From an uncultured Verrucomicrobiales bacterium (GTDB taxonomy: Bacteria; Verrucomicrobiota; Verrucomicrobiia; Verrucomicrobiales; Akkermansiaceae): a stretch of DNA of 23,960 nt. The notes beneath the pieces were generated by a model. It saw only the letters and a list, made by a program, of their open reading frames with translations. It made no database searches and was not told the origin of the DNA. Position 1 is the stretch's first letter. Every line of letters begins with the position of its first letter. A program made the position numbers and the translations under genes. Positions 16,303-22,720 of this stretch are shown piece after piece. The DNA lies in the NCBI GenBank assembly GCA_937969125.1, contig CALBVA010000320.1, forward strand, positions 1-23,960, given 5' to 3'.

Positions 16303-16889
16303 TCGACGACTGAGTTACCAATGGCCATTTCCAGATCAGTGGCCTTCGCGGTGAGTGGGTGATATTTCCGACTAAGAAAAGAGCGTCCATCAGTGGAGAT
16401 CAACTTGATCTCGATGGGCTCGCAAGGGCTGTTCGGCTGGTGAATCCAGCGCTCAGTGATTCGCTCGGAGACGAGCTTATAATCCTTCTGCCCGAAGCGC
16501 TTGACCCAGAGTTCATACTCGGCGGGGATGATGAAGGAGCGGGGCCAATTGAACTCCGTCAGAGATTTCAAGCTGGTGGGTGCACCGGAGAATTGATCAT
16601 CCTCGGATTCCTCACGTGTCCGTGGATTGGCAAGGGGACGCATGAAGATCTGGCCTTCCTTTAGTTCCATCACAAAGGGTTGCTGATAGTTAAAGGAAAA
16701 GGTGCGGGCCTGCAGGGCGAGATCCTCGATACCATCGTGGGCCTCGCGGATGCGGGCCTCATCCTTCGGCGTGTTCAGCATGTAAGCCGCCGAGCCAAAC
16801 ACGATAGCAGTGATTGCCAGGACCACCACGATCTCGATGAGACTGAAGCCCTGTGCGACAGATCGGGATCGTGAAGAGGAGATGAGCAT
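16299..16889 (-). CDS. gspH: Pseudopilin GspH-like
   Basis: A 196-residue prepilin-like protein. Leader ending VAQG, then FSLIEIVVVLAITAIVFGS, with Glu at mature position 5 (Glu19) and cleavage expected after Gly14. A following region of charged helix (KDEARIREAHDGIEDLA) and a beta-rich C-terminal domain match GspH/FimT-type minor pilins. It lies 18 nt after the gspG-like paralogue and overlaps gspI by 4 nt. The assignment as H is from order and length; the pseudopilin nature is clear from the leader. Confidence 0.9.
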   Translation of the reverse strand: MLISSSRSRSVAQGFSLIEIVVVLAITAIVFGSAAYMLNTPKDEARIREAHDGIEDLALQARTFSFNYQQPFVMELKEGQIFMRPLANPRTREESEDDQFSGAPTSLKSLTEFNWPRSFIIPAEYELWVKRFGQKDYKLVSERITERWIHQPNSPCEPIEIKLISTDGRSFLSRKYHPLTAKATDLEMAIGNSVVE

Positions 16890-16907
16890 GGGCGGTGGTG
16901 GGAGGAA

Positions 16908-17330
16908 CTAATCCTCTTTCTTATTCCGAGACTGAGGCTCAGGCTGGCTTCGGATGTCGTCATCAGTGCCGAATTTCTTATCGGGCCCGGCAGAAGTGAC
17001 GACAGGCTTCTTGTCTTTCTTCTTATCGTAATTATACCGATACTCGGTGCCCCACGGGTCTAGTAAGTCACTCTTGTCTCTAAGGGTCTGAGTCCAGCGG
17101 CGGGGGCGAGGAGGGGTCTGTGGTTTTACAAGAAGCGCCTTAAGACCCTGAGCCTCGGAAGGGTAATAACCTCCGATATTCATGTATTGCTCGAGACTGG
17201 AAACGAAGGCTGCGATATCAGCTGCGGCCTGATCAACAGTCTTGTTTGACTTCGTCTTGCCTCCGAAGAAAACAAAAGCTGGCATTGCTCCGGTAACAAG
17301 GAACAGAACTAAGACCGATTTTTTGAGCAT
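16908..17330 (-). CDS. GspG-like paralogue without a prepilin cleavage motif
   Basis: A 140-residue protein whose C-terminal two thirds (about 45-130) is plainly a GspG domain, close to the gene just upstream: shared LEQY, NIGG, RPRRWTQTL, DLLDPWGT and a calcium-loop-like SAGPD...GTDDDI. The N-terminus differs: it reads MLKKSVLVLFLVTGAMPAFVFFGG, a hydrophobic signal or anchor with no Gly-Phe-x-x-x-Glu prepilin motif. It is therefore unlikely to be processed by prepilin peptidase or to polymerise like GspG. It may be an exported or membrane-tethered GspG head. The frame is intact, and the gene sits 18 nt from each neighbour, so it looks like a maintained tandem duplicate rather than decay. The role is unknown. 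Confidence 0.87.
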   Translation of the reverse strand: MLKKSVLVLFLVTGAMPAFVFFGGKTKSNKTVDQAAADIAAFVSSLEQYMNIGGYYPSEAQGLKALLVKPQTPPRPRRWTQTLRDKSDLLDPWGTEYRYNYDKKKDKKPVVTSAGPDKKFGTDDDIRSQPEPQSRNKKED

Positions 17331-17348
17331 TATGTCGAGAGGGTAAGA

Positions 17349-17801
17349 TTAGTCTTGGCTACCCATGTCATCATCTGTGTCCCAAGTTGCATCCGGACCG
17401 GCAGAGAAAACCTCCGGGCGGGACTTGTCCTTGGATCCGACGCGCTCGTAGCGATACTTTGTTCCCCAGGGATCGAGGAGGTCATTCTCATCCTTAAGAG
17501 TCTGCGTCCAGCGGCGTGGGCGGGGAGCAGAAGTTGGGCGGACAAGGAGAGCCTCAAGCCCCTGACTCTTGGAAGGATAGTCACCTCCGATATTGTTGTA
17601 TTGCTCGAGATTGGAATCAAAAGCCTTCATATCAGCATCGGCAGCGCTGATCGCGGCGGAGTTCTTAATCTTGCCCATGCTAAAGATGGCACCGCCCAGA
17701 ATAAGGCCAATGATGCCCATCACGATAACCATTTCGAAGAGGCTGAAGCCGCGCTTCATGCGGGAGAGCGGGCGCTGAGTAATTGTTGACTGAATTTTCA
17801 T
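17349..17801 (-). CDS. gspG: Major pseudopilin GspG
   Basis: A 150-residue major pseudopilin, first gene of the operon. The leader ends MKRG, then FSLFEMVIVMGIIGLILGG with Glu at mature position 5 (Glu23); cleavage is expected after Gly18. The C-terminal domain has the GspG core DPWGTKYRY and the calcium-binding loop SAGPDATWDTDDD. GspG forms the pseudopilus shaft. The start at 17801 is supported by an AGGA Shine-Dalgarno 5 nt upstream (CAGGAAACATG on the minus strand), one of the few good ribosome sites in the window; a second Met at residue 15 would give a leader of only three residues and is less likely. Confidence 0.95.
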   Translation of the reverse strand: MKIQSTITQRPLSRMKRGFSLFEMVIVMGIIGLILGGAIFSMGKIKNSAAISAADADMKAFDSNLEQYNNIGGDYPSKSQGLEALLVRPTSAPRPRRWTQTLKDENDLLDPWGTKYRYERVGSKDKSRPEVFSAGPDATWDTDDDMGSQD

Positions 17802-18012
17802 GTTTCCTGTGGGTTGGAGGCTACATTGATAGAAACGCCGAGCGAACGAAAAGTTGTCGGTAGAATTGGTGGAAATTCTTCGGGAAAAGAAGTGGCTTTT
17901 TGGGAATTCAAGGAGGCGGCGATTAGCTTTTAACGATTAGCCTCAGGTTGGCCGATCGGTGGCTAAAAGCTTAACCGCCAAGGCGCTTTGACCAAGGCGC
18001 TTCACCCCCCTC
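17802..18012 (-). promoter_or_regulatory. Regulatory region upstream of the gsp operon, with paired direct repeats
   Basis: This 211-nt gap separates the yraN stop from the gspG start and must hold the yraN terminator and the gsp operon promoter. No convincing -35/-10 pair was found. It holds two pairs of direct repeats: CGATTAGC at 17920-17927 and 17934-17941, and CCAAGGCGCTT at 17978-17988 and 17992-18002. Both pairs have a 14-bp period. AGCTTTTA (17925-17932) is also inverted as TAAAAGCT (17964-17971). The second pair resembles, from memory, intergenic repeats of the CCAAGGCGC type in environmental bacteria. A Shine-Dalgarno lies at the gspG end. Confidence 0.5.
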
Positions 18013-18516
18013 TTAAAAGGCCTGCTCCACCAGATTCACATCCGGCGGCTTCCCCTCCTCCAGCACGATCTCCACGACATCATAGCGCCAGGAGATCTGT
18101 CGTCGCCGATCAGTGGTGTCTCCGGGCTTGGTTTCGCGGCCAAGGAGGCGGAGCCACTCGGTGCCGCCCCGGACAATGAGAACCTGCTTTTCCCGGGTGA
18201 CCGCACGGAGGGGCCGACCGTAGTCCCGCCGAGTCCGTGTCTTCACCTCGACAAAGACGAGGACGGACAGCTCTGGCCCGCCGCGCATGACGAGATCGAC
18301 CTCGCCTCCCTTCGGAGCGCGGAAGTTCCGGAAGAGGACCTTCCACCCGAGCGATTGCAGGTAGCGGGCGGCAATTTTCTCACCCAGGTCCCCGATCTGG
18401 TGCGGGGTCAGCTCACTGGTGCTCTGCGGCGACCTGAGCAACGGGAGCGAACGAGCGACGATGGATCGGACACGGGCCTTGAGTGCGGAGAGCTTCGAGA
18501 TGCGCTTTCGTGCCAT
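18013..18516 (-). CDS. yraN: YraN-family (UPF0102) putative endonuclease
   Basis: A 167-residue protein of the YraN/UPF0102 family, a restriction-endonuclease-like fold often found next to rnhB, possibly acting in DNA processing; the biochemical role is not established. Seen: GDLGEKIAARYLQSLGWKVL, then RAPKGGEVDLVM (Glu72, Asp74) and LVFVEVKTR (Glu90, Lys92), the D...ExK-type core. Family members usually start near the GDLGE segment; here about 40 residues precede it. The ATG at 18516 gives a 104-nt overlap with rnhB in another frame; the only shorter option seen is a TTG at about residue 26. A 25-residue C-terminal part after DVVEI is ordinary for the family. Confidence 0.9.
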   Translation of the reverse strand: MARKRISKLSALKARVRSIVARSLPLLRSPQSTSELTPHQIGDLGEKIAARYLQSLGWKVLFRNFRAPKGGEVDLVMRGGPELSVLVFVEVKTRTRRDYGRPLRAVTREKQVLIVRGGTEWLRLLGRETKPGDTTDRRRQISWRYDVVEIVLEEGKPPDVNLVEQAF

Positions 18517-19093
18517 AGCCTTTGTGTTTCTCGAATCCGTAACCGGGCCAGCGGACCGCCGCCTCCCGCATGATGCGGTCTCGCGCTACTTTGGCAAAAA
18601 TACTGGCAGTCGCAATACTAAGACTCTTTCCGTCCCCCTTCACGATGCCGACGTGCGGATAGGGAAAGTCTGGAACTGCAAGACCATCAATGAGGCACAT
18701 CCCCGGAATCACCCCTAGCGCCTTCACCGCGCGGGCCATACCGAGATGAGTGGCGCGGAGCACATTGACCCGGTCCACCTCCTCCGCCTCCACGATGCTC
18801 ACCGCCCAGCGGATGTCCTCGCGCTCGCACAGCTCATCATACAAGGCCTCCCGCTTTTTTTCGCTGAGCTTCTTAGAGTCATTAATGAGCGGATGAGTAA
18901 AATCAGTGGGAACAATGGCTGCGCCCACCGAAACCGGACCGGCTAAAGGTCCCCTCCCCGCCTCATCCACTCCGATGACGATTCCAGTCGCAGAGTGGAG
19001 ATGTTCGTATTCGAGATCAGGCACGGGGTGAAATTGAACAAAGGAGGTCGGAGGTTCAATCCCTTCGTCCGGTCCGCTCTCACTTGAGAGCAT
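18413..19093 (-). CDS. rnhB: Ribonuclease HII
   Basis: A 226-residue RNase HII, which nicks RNA in RNA-DNA hybrids and removes single ribonucleotides from DNA. Catalytic residues are visible: GVDEAGRGPLAGP (Asp43, Glu44), CLIDG (Asp136) and VKGDGKS (Asp154). IATASIFAKVARD and HKGYGTKAHLEAL are also conserved. About 35 residues precede the core, which is longer than usual, and the ATG at 19093 is the only Met there, so the start is moderately certain. The 3' end overlaps yraN. The start region is divergent from the DUF1080 gene, with 98 nt between them. Confidence 0.95.
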   Translation of the reverse strand: MLSSESGPDEGIEPPTSFVQFHPVPDLEYEHLHSATGIVIGVDEAGRGPLAGPVSVGAAIVPTDFTHPLINDSKKLSEKKREALYDELCEREDIRWAVSIVEAEEVDRVNVLRATHLGMARAVKALGVIPGMCLIDGLAVPDFPYPHVGIVKGDGKSLSIATASIFAKVARDRIMREAAVRWPGYGFEKHKGYGTKAHLEALRTQGPCPIHRRSFAPVAQVAAEHQ

Positions 19094-19157
19094 CGATCAT
19101 TAGCAGGAGGAAAATCCAAAAACGCATCACCTGATACGATCGCCTGCGGAAGCTCTC

Positions 19158-19185
19158 TTGCAGAAACTCGAGGGAACCCATAAAC
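19158..19185 (+). promoter_or_regulatory. Candidate promoter of the first DUF1080 gene (near-leaderless)
   Basis: TTGCAG (19158-19163), 16-nt spacer, ATAAAC (19180-19185; or TAAACA with a 17-nt spacer), then 6 nt to the ATG at 19192. GAGGG directly abuts the ATG and is too close to act as a normal Shine-Dalgarno. The spacing equals that at the amidase and carboxypeptidase genes. Confidence 0.4.
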
Positions 19186-19191
19186 AGAGGG

Positions 19192-19956
19192 ATGACCCGC
19201 CAATTGATCATTCTGTCCGCCAGTCTCAGTCTTCTTGCCGCTGAGGAATCCACCGAGGTTCCACTCTTTAACGGCAAGGATCTCACTGGCTGGGACGTTC
19301 TGATCGACAAAGAGAAAGTCCCGCTGGAAGAGCAAAAAATTTTCGCAGTTAAGGAAGGCGAGATTCATGTCTACCCGACACAGGAGGCCGACTCGAAGCA
19401 GAAGTTTGCAGGCCTGGTGACCAAAAAGAGCTACGAAAATTATCACCTCAAAGTGGAATTCAAATGGGGGGAAAAGAAGTTCGCTCCCCGTGATAAAGCC
19501 GTGCGCGATGCCGGCGTCCTGGTCCATGTGTTCGAGCCAGATAAAATCTGGCCCGCATCCATCGAGCTTCAGATTCAAGAAGGAGACACTGGCGATCTGT
19601 GGATCATCGGCTGCCAGGCCAGCACAACAATCGGGCCAGATTCCTATGGATACACCCCCAAAGGAAAGCTCACGACCCGCCCCGAGAACCCGAAGCAAAA
19701 GTATGCCAAATTCGCCCGCTCCTACTCATGGGAAAAGCCCGGCTGGAACCTCTGCGAACTCATCGTGCGAGGAGACCATGCCATCTTCAAGGTAAACGGA
19801 AAGGTGGTCAATGAAGCCATCGATTCGAAAAAGGTGCTGAAAGACGGGACGACCACACCACTCACCAGCGGCCACATTCTTCTGCAAGCTGAAGGAGCAG
19901 AACTCTTCTACCGGAACATCACCCTCACGCCGCTGAAGGTCGAGGCTGCCGACTAA
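19192..19956 (+). CDS. Secreted DUF1080 (3-keto-disaccharide hydrolase-like) protein
   Basis: A 254-residue exported protein. A signal peptide covers about residues 1-17 (LIILSASLSLLAA), followed by a DUF1080 domain: VPLFNGKDLTGWDVLID near the start, YHLKVEFKWGEKK, RDAGVLVHVFEPD, IELQIQEGDTGDLWI and a late ILLQAEGAELFYRNI strand. DUF1080 is a concanavalin-like beta-sandwich common in Verrucomicrobiota and Planctomycetota, and some members hydrolyse 3-keto-glycosides. Here the full domain is present and residues of the family core (the first Trp, the ELQ strand) are kept. Likely periplasmic or secreted. The exact substrate cannot be read from sequence. Confidence 0.92.
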   Translation: MTRQLIILSASLSLLAAEESTEVPLFNGKDLTGWDVLIDKEKVPLEEQKIFAVKEGEIHVYPTQEADSKQKFAGLVTKKSYENYHLKVEFKWGEKKFAPRDKAVRDAGVLVHVFEPDKIWPASIELQIQEGDTGDLWIIGCQASTTIGPDSYGYTPKGKLTTRPENPKQKYAKFARSYSWEKPGWNLCELIVRGDHAIFKVNGKVVNEAIDSKKVLKDGTTTPLTSGHILLQAEGAELFYRNITLTPLKVEAAD

Positions 19957-20194
19957 ACTTCGATGCTCACATCCCTTGAAATTGCTGCGGACGATCACTC
20001 TGATGGAGAGTCCTCAGCGCGGCCTTGTCTTCGGCTGTCTCGTCAATGAGCACCGCATCATGAGAGTCATTTCCGTAATCCTCGTGACAAATTGATCAAA
20101 GCAGCGGAAGCAGAACTCACTCACGGATTGGAAATTTCGGTTTTGCCAGTGATCCCTCTGCTCTAAAAGCTCCCTCCCACCCACCCCAACACTG
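19957..20194. other. Intergenic stretch, no gene supported
   Basis: The 238 nt between the DUF1080 stop and the ankyrin-L,D-transpeptidase start hold only very short frames (28 codons from 19963, 30 codons from 20003) without recognisable signals. A possible promoter, TTGCCA (20143-20148), 15-nt spacer and TAAAAG (20164-20169), would leave a leader of about 20 nt before 20195. No terminator or RNA structure was recognised. Confidence 0.5.
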
Positions 20195-22039
20195 ATGGCT
20201 GTCTCAAAACGCAAACCCCTGATCTTTCTCACGGTTCTTGCCGCTCTCGCAGGCCTCGCTTTCTTAGTTTTACACCAGCAGGGATACTTCAAGGATCCGG
20301 CAGTCGCCCTCCGGGAACTCGAAGAACGGGGAGTCACCCCGGATGAGGACTCCGTGCGAAAGGCCATCATTGCAAAAGACCACGAACTCATCACCACCCT
20401 CTCCCGCGCCGGAACCCAGCTGACCGGGGCCGATGACGCAGGCCGCACCAGCGTACATCTCGCCATTCAATTCGGTGACATCAAAACCCTCGAACTCCTC
20501 AAAGGCCTCACCGCGAAAGGTGACCTCCAGCTAAACACACCCGACTCCGAACAACGGGTCCCATTGCACGATGCCCTCGCCCTCGAACGCGTGGACCGAT
20601 ACCTCCTCGCAACGTGGCTCCTCAAACACGGCGCAGAGGTCAACTTCCCCGTCAAAGGCGAACCGGCCGTCATCAGCTACTACGAACAAGATCAGACCGA
20701 GCGACTCGGCTTCCTCATCAGCCATGGCGCTGACCTAAATGTCGCCGGATCTGACAAGATCACTCTACTGGATCGCGCAATCCGAAAAGGCGATGCCAAG
20801 GCCACCACCCTCTTCTTGAAAAACGGCGCCTCCCCCACCCCAGAGCTTCTTCGGCAGGCCTATGAGGCGGGTCGACCCGATCTCTTTACGGCCTTGCTAC
20901 AATACAAATCCGATCCCAATGGCACTGCGGCTTCCGGCGAGCCCTTCCTCATCCAACTCATCGCGGATCGGTCGGCCAATCGTTTCCCACCGGAGACTTG
21001 CGTGGCCTTTCTCGATGCCCTCATCGACCACGGCGTAAAAATCGAAAAACGTGGAACCCAAGGTCAAAACCCCGCCGTCATCGCCATCAAAACGGGCTTC
21101 TCTGAAGCCCGTGACTACCTCCTCCAACACACCAAAGACCTCACCGGCTGCCTCCCCATGGCGGTGGAAATTGAGGATACCACCGCCTTCGCCAAACTTC
21201 TCGAACGCGGTGCAGACGTGACCGAAAAATTCCGTGGAGAGCCTCTCCTCTTCGTCATGATCAAGCGCGACGACGCCAGCGCCGTGACCCAACTTATCAA
21301 ACACGGAGCGAATCTTGAGGAGCTGGGATTGGAAGGGCAACGCCCCCTCGCCACCGCTCTCGCCGCCGGAAAGGAAAAGGCCGCCTTAGCTCTCATTTCA
21401 GGCGAGCGACGCGCAGACATCGAGGCCATCCTCGAAGCACCGGTAACGGAGGAATTCCGCAGCCTTTTCCGTGCGAAAAGCCTGCTCGATTGGTATTGCT
21501 GCAATGAGAGCCAACTCCGCCCCATCCACATCGCGGTGATGAAACGGAACCTTGCCGGAGTGGAAAAACTTCTCGAGTTTAAGGCGGATCGCTTCGCCGC
21601 GACCAAGCGCAAAGTCTATCCCATTCAGATGGCGGCTGCCAGTGCAGACATCAAAATGCAGCAGCTCCTCATCGGCGTTTCTTACCGCGATGAGGACCAA
21701 AAACGCCACTTCATTATCGACCTCTCGGACCAGCAGGTCTCGTATTTCAAGGATGGGGAACTCGTTAAGAAATCCCGTATCTCTTCCGGCATGAAGGGCT
21801 TCCGCACCAAGCCCGGAAAATACGTCATCACCGACAAAACGAAGAACAAGCGGTCGAACATCTACAACAATGCCAAAATGCCCTACTTCCAGCGATTCAG
21901 CTGCGGGGCCATTGGCTTCCACGAAGGCTACACCGGATCGCGCTTCGCCTCGCACGGCTGCATCCGACTCCCCATGTCCACCGCTAAGTTCTTCTGGAAA
22001 GAGACCCAACTGGGCGACCGAGTGACTATTCAGAAGTGA
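20195..22039 (+). CDS. Ankyrin-repeat protein fused to an L,D-transpeptidase (YkuD) domain
   Basis: A 614-residue protein with a signal anchor at about 10-28, ankyrin-type repeats over about 45-500, and a C-terminal YkuD catalytic domain at about 505-614. Repeat units show the helix pattern and short links, for example GRTSVHLAIQFGDIKTLELL, WLLKHGAEVNFP and LLDRAIRKGDAKATTLFL. The YkuD motif is intact: GFHEG (His576), then ASHGCIRLP with His587, catalytic Cys589 and Arg591. Known L,D-transpeptidases cross-link peptidoglycan (3-3 links) or attach proteins to it. The anchor places both parts in the periplasm, where the ankyrin array may be a scaffold or substrate-binding arm. A Met-Ala start without Shine-Dalgarno is used. 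The stop lies 3 nt from the convergent DUF1080 stop. Confidence 0.93.
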   Translation: MAVSKRKPLIFLTVLAALAGLAFLVLHQQGYFKDPAVALRELEERGVTPDEDSVRKAIIAKDHELITTLSRAGTQLTGADDAGRTSVHLAIQFGDIKTLELLKGLTAKGDLQLNTPDSEQRVPLHDALALERVDRYLLATWLLKHGAEVNFPVKGEPAVISYYEQDQTERLGFLISHGADLNVAGSDKITLLDRAIRKGDAKATTLFLKNGASPTPELLRQAYEAGRPDLFTALLQYKSDPNGTAASGEPFLIQLIADRSANRFPPETCVAFLDALIDHGVKIEKRGTQGQNPAVIAIKTGFSEARDYLLQHTKDLTGCLPMAVEIEDTTAFAKLLERGADVTEKFRGEPLLFVMIKRDDASAVTQLIKHGANLEELGLEGQRPLATALAAGKEKAALALISGERRADIEAILEAPVTEEFRSLFRAKSLLDWYCCNESQLRPIHIAVMKRNLAGVEKLLEFKADRFAATKRKVYPIQMAAASADIKMQQLLIGVSYRDEDQKRHFIIDLSDQQVSYFKDGELVKKSRISSGMKGFRTKPGKYVITDKTKNKRSNIYNNAKMPYFQRFSCGAIGFHEGYTGSRFASHGCIRLPMSTAKFFWKETQLGDRVTIQK

Positions 22040-22050
22040 TCGCTACTTCT
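22032..22050. terminator. Hairpin spanning two convergent stop codons
   Basis: AGAAGT / ACTTCT forms a perfect 6-bp stem (7 with a G-T pair) that includes both the plus-strand TGA (22037-22039) and the minus-strand stop (22043-22045). It may end transcription in both directions, but it has no T-tract. Confidence 0.3.
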
Positions 22051-22714
22051 TCCGCCGGTGGATCTTAATCGCTCCTTTCCCAAGATCCGCCCAGGTTTTC
22101 ACGCCTTCCACTGCGGGTAATTTTTTGATCGCGATGTCTTTATAGTGAACCTCGAATGGCACCCCGCTGTGGGCCTGCAGGGCAATGTGTCCTTCCAGGG
22201 CGACGTTCGCATCCTTCTCAGTGTAGTCAGCGGTCTTTACCCCATTCAGCCAGATCTGAATACGCGGCCCCTCCGCCCGGATGCGGTAGTCATTCCACCC
22301 CTCACCTTTGATCGCGGCCTTCGCTGTCTTCGGGTCGATCCACGCGCCCACCACCCGGTGACGGCGGCATTCGTCATAGACCTTTCCCCAATAATTCTGC
22401 CCGATGTCCGCCTGAAAGCCGATCATCTCATGGTGATCGGGAATGCGCTCCGCATAGAGCATCACCCCGGCATTGGCCTTCTTATCACCCACCAATTTCA
22501 CCTTAAAAGTCATCTCGAAATTCCCGGAGCGAAACTTCGAAGCGATGAAGGTATTCGTCGGGATTCTCTCCTTCAAGGAGCCCCCGATGATCACCCCGCC
22601 CTCTTCTCGCCAGAATTTCTCCTCACCCTTCCGAACCTCCCATGATGATAGGAGTGAATCATCGGCGAGCGCGATGAACGAAGTAACGGCGAGAATGAGG
22701 AACGACTTGATCAT
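22043..22714 (-). CDS. Secreted DUF1080-like (concanavalin-fold) protein
   Basis: A 223-residue exported protein with a signal peptide (MIKSFLILAVTSFIALA), then a DUF1080-type beta-sandwich: SSWEVRKGEEKFWREEGGVIIGG, NFEMTFKVKLVG, NAGVMLYAERIP, MIGFQADIGQNYWG, GWNDYRIRAEG, IQIWLNGVKTADYTE and ALQAHSGVPFEVHYKDI. It is more divergent than the family member at 19192, but its strand order and late HIALQAHSG-type strand agree. A basic tail (IKIHRRKK) follows. The ATG is 6 nt after the stop of the candidate selenoprotein gene, so the two are probably co-transcribed. Probable role: binding or processing of a carbohydrate outside the cytoplasm; the specific reaction is unknown. Confidence 0.9.
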   Translation of the reverse strand: MIKSFLILAVTSFIALADDSLLSSWEVRKGEEKFWREEGGVIIGGSLKERIPTNTFIASKFRSGNFEMTFKVKLVGDKKANAGVMLYAERIPDHHEMIGFQADIGQNYWGKVYDECRRHRVVGAWIDPKTAKAAIKGEGWNDYRIRAEGPRIQIWLNGVKTADYTEKDANVALEGHIALQAHSGVPFEVHYKDIAIKKLPAVEGVKTWADLGKGAIKIHRRKK

Positions 22715-22720
22715 AGCAAT

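Noticed and set aside
17978..18002. CCAAGGCGCTT pair as the start of a CRISPR array
   Set aside because: Only two short copies 3 nt apart; no spacers and no cas genes.
18943..19698. 251-codon minus-strand frame across the rnhB start and the DUF1080 gene
   Set aside because: Overlaps two well-supported genes in other frames and has no recognisable domain.
19963..20095. Very short frames (28 and 30 codons) in the gap before the ankyrin gene, and a 40-codon minus-strand remnant-like frame
   Set aside because: No start context, signal or recognisable motif; length is within chance expectation.
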